Assembly (NCBI GenBank): GCA_029783825.1
Contig: JAREIK010003341.1
Location: forward strand, 1 to 64,000
Source of the DNA: Sapria himalayana
Taxonomy: Eukaryota > Streptophyta > Magnoliopsida > Malpighiales > Rafflesiaceae
Direction of reading: 5' to 3'
DNA length: 64,000 nucleotides
The translations under genes and the position numbers were made by a program. The notes below the pieces were generated by a model. The model did not search any database and had not been told where the DNA came from. It worked only from the letters and a program-made list of their open reading frames with translations. Of this stretch, positions 12,706 through 27,300 are shown piece by piece. Each line of letters starts with the position of its first letter. Within the stretch, counting starts at the first letter, position 1.

Positions 12706-15180
12706 AACCATGATAATGCTGCACCACACACACATAGCGAAGGATGACAGTACACATGTGCACATATTCTTGTCCATTTTGGTGTAGATTTTAGAGGGGC
12801 CATCAAGTCATGGAAGCAACCAGAAGTATGGGCCACCAGCTTGTAGAGGGCCCCACTAGCAAGCAGGGATGATAACATTCAGAAAACTGACGAGACTAAG
12901 CAAAGTGGTCATGAGTAAACCCAGGAGCAGCTCAGAGTGGGTACCACTAGCACTATCAAGCAGCATAGTGGGCCGCCCAACTGTAGCCCAACAAGAGTAG
13001 CGGGTAATCCATGATTAATTGGAGAGCCGGAAAAATGCGACGCATCACCAAGCAGGGCCAGTAAGCAATGGAGTCCAGACCATCCACATGGGAGTGAAAG
13101 ATTCAAACGTGTAGTTTATGTTTCTAGTCTTATTTGTATTTGGACTTTGTATGCACCATGTACTTGTAGAGATGGATCATGATATACTCACACACACAAT
13201 CTTGTCTGTTCTCTATTTAACATGCAATGGGGGCAACTGGACACATGAGTATCTCTAAGTGGGGCCCACTAATGTATTTTGTAAATACACATTAAGCGAT
13301 GCTGCACTCCCAGGAGCTGAAGACCCATCTTTATATCATTTTGTAATTTTAATTGTATTCTAGCTTGGTTGTACGCGTAGATAATTAGATTATGAGATGG
13401 ACCTCATCACACATGCATAGCGATGCATGCATATTTTTTGATATTTTGTCGATGCAACATACAGCCACTACTTGGAGCTCTAGGAGGAAGCATTCTAACC
13501 CAAGAGATACTCTTTTGAGGATCATTGGGGCATAAGAATGTTGAATTCAGAGGTTAGAATGAATTGAAAAAGTGTTGTAGATATGGACTTGTGGATATAT
13601 GGGTGTTCAGTTTTTCATGTATTCTTTTGCATAGCAATGAGATAGGCAAACGCTTGATGCTGCATGTCACACACATGCACAATCTTATATTTGCATAGTT
13701 TTAAAATGGTGCATCATTCAGGTTCCTAGAAAAGGCTTGGACAAATCTGAATGGAAAGGACGCAGTGCACATAATGACGCAATGCCAACTCTGAAGTCCG
13801 AAAATGCCAGGTGATTTTAGTTGTATTCGCACGCTTGGAATTATTAGGCATTATGTATTTTTATGTATTTTATGCAAAGAATCATTAAGGTGCATAGGAT
13901 TTGGTGGGCTGGCCAAAATTAGTCATCTTTTTAGTCCTTTTAAAGTTGTGTGCCTAAATGAAAATAAAGTGTGTATTTTCCAAAAAAGAAACAAAAAAAA
14001 TCATAAACCCTAAACTTTAAATCCTAAACCTTAAACCTTAAACTATAACCCTAATCCATAAACCCTAAATCCTAAATCTCATGTTTTGCACTTTTATAAT
14101 CAAATGAATAAGTGTTAAATTTAAATTGAAATTCACACCTTTTAGGAATGTTACAGAATTAGCTTTTTGTATATGTAACACAAAGTCATGACTCAAGGGA
14201 TGAGTTATGGATTCGGTCTCTTTCTTGCTTTAGATTATTGTAGCTTTAGCAATGGTCATGATTGTATATTTTGTCTCTAGAATACAAAATCATATCGATG
14301 AGAATATGCCCTAACTTGTCTCTCTGTTGAACATATTGTTATGGCACTAGGAATGATCATGAATACATATTTAATCAATATAAAACTGGGTCACAGTATT
14401 TGATATGACCATAGCTTGTGCATTTTATCTTTATATTGCAAAGTCATTGCACTAGGAATGATTGTAACTTTGGACAATCCTCGAGAGCAAAAGTCATGAC
14501 CCTAGAAATAGTTAAAGCTCGAGTACTACTCTTTATAACTTTCTATATCTAAAATTCTTGGGAATGGAAATATCACTATGGCTTTTTCCTTTGATTTGTG
14601 ACCTCAAATGTCAATATGCAAGACTAATATCTTGAGCAATGATTAAAACCTTTTATACATTTGAATATGATTCATTTACACCTTTTTGGGTATTGTAAGC
14701 TTGTATACATAACTCATTAAATATAAAAAGAAAGAAATGATACGTTTCATATCAATGAGGATATAAAAAAGGGGCTTAGACATGCCAATAAAATAAATTT
14801 TTTGATTCTTAATTGAAAGAGAGCCCACTCTTCTTGCCCTGCTCAACCCACCCTGGGGCTAGTTTGTTCTAATAGGCTACAAAGTGGTTATTTTTTTAGA
14901 GGTGAACTAAGTTTTAAAAAAATTGCATTGAGTGTGTGCCTGAGGGATATTTTAGAAGAAATTACAATAATCAATATAAATAGCATCCTCAACAACTAGC
15001 TATTTCAACAAATAGGGGTATAACTTTGGTTTAGTCTGTTAGTGTACATGAGTCAAATTACCTTTGATAGCCAAGTGATTCAACATCAAATATGATGAGA
15101 CATAATAGAGATAAAGTAAAAGCTCCTATTATTTAGGTTAGAGCTTTAGCAATCATTCTAGACTTGAGAGAGGAACAAAA
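12706..15180. other. Ordinary-complexity island interrupting the satellite; no gene recognised
   Basis: Composition and vocabulary change sharply at both ends. The left satellite stops inside an octamer block (...CTCCTAAACC). The right side resumes in the segment normally following it, so a short piece of monomer is missing rather than duplicated. No terminal inverted repeats or target-site duplication were found by eye. Short frames exist at 12687-12878 (-), 12909-13106 (-) and 13804-14013 (+), but none shows a recognisable domain. Between about 14,185 and 14,650 a phrase resembling AGGAATGATCATGA recurs at 50-100-bp intervals (near 14253, 14350, 14452 and 14634), suggesting a diverged local repeat. 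It may be an old insertion or captured genomic segment; its identity is unknown. Confidence 0.75.
14003..14080 (+). repeat. Interstitial telomere-like patch
   Basis: About 78 bp of degenerate CCCTAAA-type units, with AAACCCTAAA occurring exactly twice and variants CCTAAACCTTAAACC between them. It lies inside the island, not in the satellite, and its spacing is a mix of 7 and 8 bp. The plant telomere unit is TTTAGGG, so this reads as a decayed interstitial telomeric repeat on the C-rich strand. Confidence 0.7.
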
Positions 15181-18100
15181 TAAATTATTTTAATTATTCA
15201 GTATAATTTTAATTTTTATTTTACTTATTAATCAGTTTATTTTTATAGAAATATTAATTAGAAAATAAATTATTAGTTAGACAGATCTAATTTAAATTAA
15301 ACCGGTATATCCTAAATAATAAAGAATAAATCTCATTTTTTTTTCATTTTAATTTTAAATATTCAAATTTAATTATTTATTTGATTATTTTTATATAAAT
15401 ATTAATTACAAAATAAATTATGAGTTACACAAATATAAAATATATAAATTATTTTTCATCAAATAATATAGATAAACATTTTAAAAGAAAAAAAAATTTT
15501 AAAACAAAAAATTATTATATAGTAATATATTTTACTTTGCATCTGAATCATTTTAGGTTTTCTAATTATATTATAATTGATATATATCTTATTAATAATA
15601 GATTATTAATTTATTTTTTGATCATTATCAGAATATTTATCAATAAAATAGTTTATATTGAATATAAATGATATATAAATATAAGTATTATTATAACAAA
15701 ATATTGAATTCACTTTTGAAAAAAATTTAAAAATTATTAAATTTTCTAAGGTTATAACCATTGAAAATATCAAAAAATAATAAAAATAAATTTTTTGTTT
15801 TTTTATTTTTTAAATAAAACTTTTAAACTACTAAATGCATACAGAGTTAAATAAGTTAACTCCTAGACCCTGTAATGCCTAAATACAGCAACCATTAAAC
15901 CGATATATAATACATAATAAATAATAAATCTAATTTTTATTTCTATTTATTATAATTTTAAATATTCATTTTAATTATTTATTACTTTATTTTTATAGAA
16001 ATATTTATTACAAAATAAATTATGAGCGCGAAAAATATAATTTAAATAATTTATTTTTAATGAAATAATATATATACACATATTCAAGAAGTAAAAATTT
16101 AAAAATTTAAAGTTATTATCCAGTAATATATTTTACTTTAAATTTGAATCAATTTAGGTTTTGTAAATATTTTTTAATTAATTTCTATCATTTTATTATT
16201 AGTTTATTCATTTAATTTTTGATCATTATTATAATATCTATCAATAAAATTGTTTATATTGACTTTATATGATATATAATTATTAATATTATTATAACTA
16301 AAATATTATATTTACATTTACAAAAATTTTAAATATTATTATATTTTCAAAGGTTATAACCTATGAAAATGAGAAAAAATTATATCAAATTTATTTGATA
16401 TTTTATTTTTTTAAATAAATTGTATAAACCACTAAAAGCCTAAAAACATAAATCACTATATTTTCTAATGACAAAATATCTAAATACTTAAACCATTAAA
16501 CTGGTATACATTAATAATAAATCATAAATCTCATTTTAATTTTTATTCAGTATAATTTAAAATTTTTATTTTTAATTATTTATCAGTTTATTTTTATAGA
16601 AATATTAATTATAAAATAAATTATTAGTGAGACGGATATAATTAAAATTAAACTGGTATACACTAAATAATAATTAATAGATCTCATTTTTTTTATTATA
16701 ATTTTAAATATTCATTTTAATTATTTATTTGTTTATTTTTAATAAATATTAATTACAAAATAAATTATGAGTTAGACAAATATAATTTATATAAATTATT
16801 TTTAATCAAAAAATATAGATAAACTTTTTAAAATAAAAAAAATTCAAAACAAAAAATTATTATATTGTAATATATTTTGGTTTGCTTTTGAATTATTTTT
16901 GGTTTTGTATTTATATTTTAATTGATATCTATCTTATTAATAATAAATTATTTATTTATTTTTTGATCATTATTAGAATATTTATCAATAAAATTGGTTA
17001 TATTGAATTTCTATGATATATAAATATAATTATTATTATAACTAAATATTGTATTCACTTTTGAAAAAAATTTAAAAATTATTATATTTTCAAAGGTTAT
17101 AACCTTAAAAATGAGAAAAAATAATAAAAATACATTTTTTGTAATTTAATTTTTTAAATAAAACCTATAGATCATTAAATGCTTAATTACTTAAATCAGT
17201 AAACTCATAAATCCTGAAACCCCTAAATACATAAACCTTTTAATAACTATATACTACTTAATAAATAATAAATCTCATTTTTATTTCTATTTATTATAAT
17301 ATTAAATATTCATTTTAATTATTTATAGTTTAATTATTTAGAAAAATTAATTACAAAATAAATTTCGAGTGAGACAAATATTATTTAAATAATTTATTTT
17401 AATAAAAAAAATAAAAGCTTTTAAAAAGAAGGAAAATTTTAAAAATTAAATATTATTATTTAGTAATATATTTTGATTTGATTTTGAATAATTTTGTTTT
17501 ATGTAAATATATTTTAATTAATATTTATATTATTAATAATAGAATATTAATTTAATTTTTGATCATTATTGTGATATCTATCATTAAAATTATTTATATT
17601 GAATTTATATGATATTTAATTAGTAAGATTAATATAATTATACATTGTATTCACTGTTAAAATATTTTTAAAGATTATTTTATTTTCAAAGGTTATAACC
17701 TTTGAAAATCAGAAAAATCAAAAAAAGAATTTTAAATTTGTATTATATAAATAAAACCTATAAACCACTAAATGCCTAAAAAGATAAATTGCTAAACTCC
17801 TAAACGACAAAACTCCTAAATAATCCAACCATTAAACCGGTATGCCATATATAATAAATCATAAATCTCATTTTAATTTGTATTCATTATTTTTTAAATA
17901 TTCATTTTAATTATTTATTAGTTTATTTTTTATAAAAATATCAATCACAACATAAATAATGAGTGAGACAAATATAATTTTAATAATTTATTTTTAATCA
18001 AAAAAAATAAGCTTATATAAAGAAGTAAAAATTTAAAATCTAAAAATTATTATTTAGTAATATATTTTACTTTGATTTTGAATCTTTATATATAGGTTTT

Positions 18101-21100
18101 GCAATTATATTTTAATTGCGATCAATCTTATTAATAATAGATTATTAATTTATTATTTGATCAATTTTATAATATCGAACAATAAAATTACTTATATTCA
18201 ATTAAGATGTCTTATAATTATTAAATTATTATAACTAAATATTATATTTACATTTGAAAAAAATTTAAAAATTATTATATTTTCAAAGGTTATAACCTTC
18301 AAAAAAGATAAAAAATCACAAAAATAATATTTTATTATTTTATTATTTAAATAAAACTTATAAACCACTAAATAACTAAACATTTAAATCTCTAGACTCC
18401 TAAACCCCAAAAACCCATAAATACTTAAACCATTAAACCTATATAACCTAAATAATAAATAATAAATCTCATTTTTATTTGTATTCATTATAATTTTAAA
18501 TATTCATTTTAAATATTTTTTAGTTTATTTTTATAGAAATATTAATTACAAAATAAATAATGAGTGAGACAGATATAATTTAAATAAATTATTTTTTATG
18601 AAAAAAATAAGCTTATAAAAATAAACAAAATATCAAAAATTTAAAATTTTATTTAGTAATACAATTTACTTTGATTTTGAATTATTTTGGGTTCTGCAAA
18701 TATATTTTAATTAATAGCTATCTTATTAATAATAGGTTATTAATTTATTTTTTGATCATTATTATAATATATATTAATACTTTTTTTATATTGAATCTAC
18801 AACAAATATAATTATTAAGATTATTATAACTAAGTATTGTATTCATATTTTAGAACTATTAAAAAATTATTATATTCTTAAAGGTTATAATCATTGAAAA
18901 TCACGAAAATTCATAAAAATGAATTTTTTGTTATTTCATTGATTAAATAAAACCTATAAACAGGAAAATGTGTAAACATATAAATCAATAAACTCCTTAA
19001 CCCCAAAACCACAAAAAACTTAAATAATTAAATAGTTATACCCTAAATAATAAATCATAAATCTCATTTTTTTAGTATTCATTATAATTTTAAATATACA
19101 TTTTAATTATTTATTAGTTTAATTTTATTGAAATATAAATTAAAAAATAAATTATTAGTGAGACAAATATAATTTAAATAATTTATTTTTCATCAAAAAA
19201 TATATAGGCTTATAAATGGATACAAAAATTTAAAAATTTAAAATTAATATTTAATAAAATAATTCACTTTGATTTTGAGTCATTTTAGGTTTTGCAAATA
19301 TATTTTAAACAATATTTATCTTATTAATAATTGGTTATTACTTTTTTATGATCATTAAAATAATGAATATCAATAAAATAGTTTATATTGAATTTATATT
19401 ATATATAATTATAATGATTATTATAATTTCATATTGTATTCACTTTTCAAAAAAAATTTAAAAATTATTATATTTTCAAAGGTTATAACCTTCAAAAATG
19501 AGAAAAAATAACAATAATAGATTTTTTGTTATTTTATTTTTTATATAAAACCTATCAACCACTAAATGACTAAATACTAAAATGACTAAACCCCAAAACC
19601 CCGAAGCCCATAAATAGTTAAAACATTAAATTAGTATAGTCTAAATAATAAATAATAAATCTTAATTTTATTAGTATTCATTATAATTTTAAATATTCAT
19701 TTTAATTATTTATCAGTTTATTTTTATAGAAATAATAATTATAAAATAAATTATTAGTGCGACATATATAATTTAAATAATTTATTTTTCAATAAAAAAT
19801 GCTCATAAAAAGAGTCACAATTTTAAAAATAAAAAATTATTATTTAAAAATATATCTTATTTTGATTTTGAATCATTTTAGATTATACAATTATATTTTA
19901 ATTTATATCATTCTTATAAATACAAATTTATTAATTTATTTATTGATCATTATTATAATATCTATCAATAAAATTATTTATATTGAATTTACATTATATA
20001 AAATTAAAATTATTATATTTTAATAGGTTACAACCTTCAAAAATTAAAAAAAAATCAAAAAATTAAATTTTTTATTTTTTCATTCTTTAAATAAAAACTA
20101 TAAATCACTAAAGGTCTAAACAATTAAGCCACTAAACTTTTATACCAGAAAACACCTAAATACTTAAACCATTAAACTGGTATATCATGAATAATAAATA
20201 ATAAATCTCAATTTTATTTATATTCATTATAATTTTAAATATTCATTTTAATTATTTAGTAGTTTATTATTATAGAATTATAAATTACAAAATAAATTAT
20301 GAGTAAGACAAATATAATTTGATTAATTTATTTTTAATAACAAAAATATAATCTTATAAAAAAAGCAAAACATTAAAAAAATTATTATTTAGTAATATAT
20401 TTTACTTTGATTTGAATCAATTTAGATTTTGCAAATAATTTTAAATTAATAATAACTATTTTATTAATAATAGTTTATTAATTATTTTTTGATCATAATT
20501 ATAATATCTAGCAATATAATTATTTATATTGAATTTAAACGAATTATAATTTTGAAGATTATTATAAATAAATATTATATTTACATTTCAAAAAAATTTA
20601 AAAATTATTATATTTTCAAAGGATATAACTTCAAAAATTAGAAAAAATAATAAAAATCAATTTTTTGCTATATCATTGTTTAAATTAAACTTATAAACCA
20701 CTAAATGCCTAAACACTTAAACCTCTAAACACCTAAACACAAAAGCCCCTAAATACTTAAACCTTTAAACTCGTAAACCTTAAATATAATTTAAATAATT
20801 TATTAAAATATTAATTACAAAATAAATTATGAGTGATACAAATATAATTTAAATTAATTAATTTTTATTTAGTAATAAATTTTACTTGGATTTTGAATAA
20901 TTTTAGGTTGTGCAATTATATTTTAATTTATATCCATCATAAAAATAATAACATATTAATTTATTTTTTGATAATAGATATCATATCTATCAATAAAATT
21001 GTTAATATTTAGTTTATATTATATATAATTATAATGATTATTATTACTAAATATTGTATTCACATTTTTAAAAAATTTTAAAATTATTATATTGGCAATG

Positions 21101-23950
21101 GTTATAATCTTTAAAAATGTGATAAAATATCAAAAATAATTTTTTTGTTATTTCATTATTTAAACAAAACCAATAAACCACTAAATGCATAAAAACATAA
21201 ATCACTAAATTCCTAAACAACAAATCTTCTAATTACTTAAAATATTAAACTGGTATACATTATAATAATTCATAAATCTAATTTTAATTTTTATTCAATA
21301 TAATTTTATATTTTTATTTTAATTATTTATCAGTTTATTTTTATAGAAATATTAATTACAAAATAGATTATTAGTGAGAAAGATATAATTTAAATTAAAC
21401 TGGTATACACTAAATAAAAAAGAAATAATCTCATTTTTCTTCATTATAATTTTAAATATTGATTTTAATTATTTATTTGTTTATTTTTATATAAATATTA
21501 ATTAAAAAATAAATGATGAGTTAAACAAATATAATTTATATATATTATTTTTCATCAGAAAAAAATATACACAAACTTATTAAAAGAAAAAAAAATTAAA
21601 AACAAAAAATTATTATATAGTGATATAATTTGCTTTGCTTCTGAATCATTATAGGTTTCATAATTATATTTTAATTGATATCTATCTTATTAATAAAAGA
21701 TTATTAATTTATTTTGTGATCATTATTAGAATATTTATCAATAATATTGTTTATATTGAATTTATATGATATATAAATATAATGATTATTATAACTAAAT
21801 ATTGAATTCACTTTTGAAAAAAATTTAAAAATTATTATATTTTCAAAGGTACCAATGAAAATATTAAAAAATAATAAAAATAAATATTTTGTTATTTTAA
21901 TTTTTAAATAAAACCTATAAACCACTAAATGCATACACAGTTAAATCAGTAAACTCCTAAAGCCTGTAATGCCTAAATAGATAAACCATTAAACCGATAT
22001 AGACTTCTTAATAATTAAGAAATCTAAGTATTATTTCAATTTATTATAATTTTAAATATTCATTTTAATTATCTATTAGTTTATTTATATATAAATTTTT
22101 ATTTCAAAATAAATTTTGAGTGCGACAAATATAATTTTAATAATTTATTTTTAATAAAAAAAATATATACGCTTATAAAAGAAGTAAAAATTTAAAAATT
22201 AAAAATTATTAACCAATAATATTTTTTACTTTAATTTTGAATCAATTCGCGTTTTGTAAATATTTTTTAATTAATATCTATCTTATTATTAATAGTTTAT
22301 TAATTTAATTTTTGATCATTATTATAATATCAATCAATAAAATTGTTTATTTTTAATTTATATGATATATAATTATTAATATTATTATAGCTAAATATTG
22401 TATTCACATTTCAAAAAATTTTAAATATTATTATATTTTGAAAGGTTATAACCTATGAAAATGATAAAAAATTAAAAATTTTCTTTGTTAATTTGTTGTT
22501 TAAATAAAACCTATTAACAAATAAATGCCTAAAAACATGAATCGCTAAACACCTATACAACAAAACCTCTAAATACTAAAACTATTAAAATGGTATACAT
22601 TAATAATAAATCATAAATCTCATTTTAATTTTTATTCAGTATAATTTTAAATTTTTTAGTAATTATTTATCAGTTTATTTTTATAGAAATATTAATTACA
22701 AAATAAATTATTTGTGAGACAGATATAATTTAAATTAGACCGGTTACCTTAAATAATAAATAATAAATCTCATTTTTTTACATTATAATTTTAAATATTC
22801 ATTTTAATTATTTATTATTTTATTTTTATATAAATATTAATTAAAAAATAAATTATGAGTTAGACAAATATAATTTATGTAAATTATTTTTAATCAAAAA
22901 AATATAGATAAACTTTTTAAAAAAATATATTACAAAACAAAAAATTATTATATAGTAATATTTTTTGGTTTGCTTATGAATTATTTAATGTTTTGTAATT
23001 ATATTTTAATTGATATCTATCTTATTAATAATAGATTATTAATTTATTTTTTGATCATTATTAGAATATTGATCACTAATAATGTTTATATTGAATTGAT
23101 ATGATATATAAAAATAATGATTATTATAACTAAATATTGAATTCGCTTTTAAAAAAATTTAAAAATTATTATATTTTCAAAGGTTATAACCTTTGAAAAT
23201 ATAAAAAAATAATAAAAATAAATTTTTTGTTATTTTATTTTTTAAATAAAATTTATAAACCACTAAATACATACACAATTAAATCAGTATACTCCTAAAC
23301 CCCGTAATATATAAACCATTAAACCACTATATAGTACATAATAATTAATAAATCTAATTTTTATTTAAATGTATTATAATTTAAAATATTCATTTAATTA
23401 TTTATTAGTTTATTTTTATATAAATATTTATTACAAAATAAATTTTGTGTAAGACAAATATAATTTAAATAATATACTTTTAAGAACAAAAATTATAAAC
23501 TTATAAAAAGAAGCAATACATCAAAAACATTATTATTTAGTAAATTATTTTACTTTGATTTTGAATAAATTTAGGTTTTGCAAAAATATTTTAAATAATA
23601 TCTATCTTATTTATAATTGTTTATTACTTTATTTTTTGATCATTAATATAATATCTATCAATATAATTATTTATATTGAATTTATATGATATATAATTTT
23701 TAATATTATCAAAACTAAATATAGTATTCACATTTAAAAAAAATTTAAAAATTGTTATATTTTAAAAGGTTATAACCTTAAAAAATGAGAAAAAATAACA
23801 AAAAATAAATTTTTTGTTATATCATTGTTTAAATAAAACTTATAAACCATTAAATACCTAAACACATAAATCTCTAAATTCTTAAACCCCGAAGCCCATA
23901 AATACTTAAACCTTTAAACTCGCACACCTTAAATATAATTTAAATAATTT
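15181..23950. repeat. A/T-rich satellite array, block 2 (~14 monomers)
   Basis: Continuation of the same satellite after the island at 12.7-15.2 kb, in the same orientation. Dyad anchors begin near 15742, 16344, 17087, 17683, 18280, 18875, 19483, 20008, 20623, 21092, 21840, 22436, 23174 and 23760. Three spacings (16344 to 17087, 21092 to 21840, 22436 to 23174) are about 740 bp; the rest are 470-615 bp. The block starts inside a monomer, at a segment corresponding to the region after the octamer block. It ends abruptly near 23,950, at the point where other monomers continue with TAATTTAAATAATTTATT. No gene-like sequence is seen. Confidence 0.93.
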
Positions 23951-24339
23951 ATTGATAAATTTTCCTACCTAGACATATTTATCTATAGATAGATAGAAAA
24001 ATAGATGTACATTAAATTGATAGATACATATATAATTTATCTATTTGATAGATTAACATTTTAATCAATCTGTAGATATTTGTTTAGGTAGATAGATTAA
24101 AATTTATGTCAATCTAAATATAAATTTTACATATCAATCATTTTAATCTAAATATGTAAATTTTAAAATTTAATGTAAATGTGTCTATCTAATTGATAGA
24201 TTAAAATGTGTAGATTTATATCTATCTATAGACATATATCTATCTATCTATCTACTTAAAATTTAATTATCCATAGACAGGTTTAAGTATTTAGTGATTT
24301 ACATTTGAAAATATAGACACATAGATAGATTTATCAAAC
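23951..24339. other. Transition zone between satellite and tetranucleotide array
   Basis: About 390 bp with scattered GATA and TATC words in both orientations, mixed with A/T-rich spacer such as AATTTTAAAATTTAATG. Small inverted repeats are visible, for example TCTATAGATAGA near 23,980 and TATCTATCTATAGACATATA near 24,220. A similar mixture reappears at about 24,615-24,790 before the array becomes regular. No coding potential is seen. Confidence 0.7.
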
Positions 24340-27300
24340 TATCTGTGCATCTATCAGTCTTTCTATCAATCTATCTGTCTATCTATCTGTCTGTGTATAT
24401 CTGTCTATCTGTCTATCTGTCTATCTTTCTATTTGTCTATTTATAAATCTGTCAATCTGTCTATCTTTTTATCTGTCTATCTATCTATCTATCTATCTAT
24501 ATGTCTATCTCTCAATCTGTCTATTGGTCTTTCTATCAATTTGTCAATTTTTCAATCTAATAATCTGGCAATTTGTCAATCTATCAATCTAGCTATCTAC
24601 ATATCTAACAAAATACTAAATACTCGATATATATATCTGTAGACAGATTAAAATATCTATAAATTTTAAACTGATATGGTTTAATCTTTCTATCTATAAA
24701 TTTTAAAGATAGACACATATATGTCTAGATTTACATATCTGCTAATATGTAAATCTGTCAAAATGTTAATCTGTTAATCTATCAATATTTCTATTTGTCT
24801 AATTATCTATCTATTAATCTATCAATTTGTCTGTCTTTCTATCTATCTATATATCTATCTATATGTCTATCTGTTTATCTATCTTTTATCTATCTATATG
24901 TCTATTTTTGTATCAGTCTATTTGTCTATCCATCTATCTGTATAATTGTTTATATATTTTCCAATCTATCTATCTATATGTCAATATGCCTATATGTGTA
25001 TTTGCCTATCTATCTTTCTTTCTTTATATCTTTGTGACAAATTGTCTATTTGTTTATCTGCCAATTGATTATTTATCTATCTGTGTATCTATCTATCAAT
25101 CTTTCAATCTATCTATCTTTGTGTCTCTTTATCGATCTGTCTATTTATCTATCTATCTGTCTATTTGTCTGTCAGTCTATCTTTATATCTGTCAAACTGT
25201 CAATCTCTCTTATGTCTATCAGTCTATCTATCTTTATTTCTATATATATATATATCAGTCTATCTGTATCTATGTCGATCTATCTATCTATCAGTCTATC
25301 TATCTTTCTATCTGTCTGTTTGTCTGTCTATCTGTCTATCTGTCAAACTGTCAATCTGTCTATATGTCTATTTGTCTATCTAACTATCTTTCTATTTGTA
25401 TATCGATCAATCTATCTATCAATATGTCTATCTAAATATCTATTGATCTTTCTTTGTATATCTATTTATTTGTCTATTTGTCTATCTATCTATTTATCTA
25501 TATTTCTTTCTATCTATCTTTCTATCTTTCTATATATCTGACTATCTGTCCATTTATTTATGTGTCTATCTATATATCTGTCTAGCTCTATATCTATCTA
25601 TATGTATATATTTTTATGTCTATTTGACTATCTTTCTATTTGTCTATCTATCTATTTGTCTGCTATCTATTATTCTGTCTATCTGTCTATCTATCTATTT
25701 TTTTCTATCATTCTGTCTATCTATTTTTCTGTCTATTTGTCTATCTGTCGATTTGTCTTCTATCTATCTGTCTACCTGTCTGTATGTTAAGCTGTCTATC
25801 TATCAATCTATCCATCAATTTTTATCTATTAATCTGTCAATCTATTTATCATGTGTATTTGTTTATTTGACTATCTATATATCTATCCATCATACTATAT
25901 GTCAATCTGTATATCTATCTTTCTGTCTATCTTCCAATTTTCTATTTATCTATTTGTGTATCTATCTATCACTCTTTCAATCTATTTATCGTTCTATCTT
26001 TCTCTCTAATAATCTGCCTATTTATCTAGCTATCTATGTATCTATCTATCTATATGTCTCTCTATATTTATACCTATCAAACTATCAATCTATCTTATGT
26101 CTATTAGTAATTCTATCTATCTTTCTATCTATATATTAGTCAATTTGTATCTCTGTCGATTTGTATATCGATCAACCTATCTATATATCTATCTATCTAT
26201 CTATTTTTTGTATTTCTATCTATATGTATATCTATCTATTTATCTATCTTCTGTCTATCTGTCTATTTTTCAATCAGTCTATTTGTCTATTCATCTATCT
26301 ATATAATTGTTTATCTATTTCACTCTCTATCTATCTATATGTCAATCTGCTTATCTGTGTATCTGTCTATCTATCTATCTCTCTATCTTTCTGACAATTT
26401 GTCGATTTGTCTATCTACCAATTTTATATTTATCTACCTATCAATCTGTCTCTCTATCTATCTGTCTATTTATCTGTCTATCTATCTATCTATCTGTCTG
26501 TCTGTCTATCTTTAAATCTGTCAAACTGTCAATCTATCTATCTCTAGATCTAACTATCAGCCTTTCTGTCAAACCATCAATTTATCAATCGGCTAATATG
26601 TAAATCTGTCAAACTATCAATCTGTTAATCTATCAATCTTTCTATTTGTCTAATTATCTATCTATTAGTCTATCAATTTGTCTATCTTTCTATATATCTG
26701 TATATCTATCTATATGTCTATCTGTTTATCTATCTTCTTTCTTTCTATCTGTCTGTCTATTTTTCTATCAGTCTATTTGTATATCCATCTATCTGTATAA
26801 TTGTTTATCTATTTCTCTATCTATATAGCTATATGTCAATATGCCTATATGCATATCTGTCTATCTAACTAACTAACTATCTATCTATCTTATACACTGT
26901 CTATTTGTTTATCTGCCAATTTTATATTTATCTATTTGTGTATCTATCTATTAATCTTTCAACATATCTATTTATCTATCTCTCTATCAATCTGTCTATT
27001 TATTTATTTATCTGTCTGTCTATCTTTATATCTGTCAAACTATCACCCTGTCTTATGTCTATCAGGCTATCTATCTATATTTCTATCTATATATCATTCT
27101 ATCTGTAACTTTATTAATCTATCTATCTATCTATCTATCTATCTGTCTATATATCTATCTATCTATCTGTCAATCAGTTAAACTATCAATCTGTCTATAT
27201 GTCTATTTGTCTCTCTAACTATCTTTCTAATTGTATATCGGTCAATTTATTTGTTAATATGTCGATCTAAATATCTATCTATCTTCTTTCTGTCTATCTC

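Noticed and set aside
12687..13106. Two minus-strand frames in the first island with cysteine/leucine-rich peptides
   Set aside because: Short, no recognised domain, and one begins in the satellite; no supporting splice or promoter context.
14003..14080. True chromosome end or telomere
   Set aside because: Only about 78 bp of degenerate units inside continuous sequence; at most an interstitial remnant.
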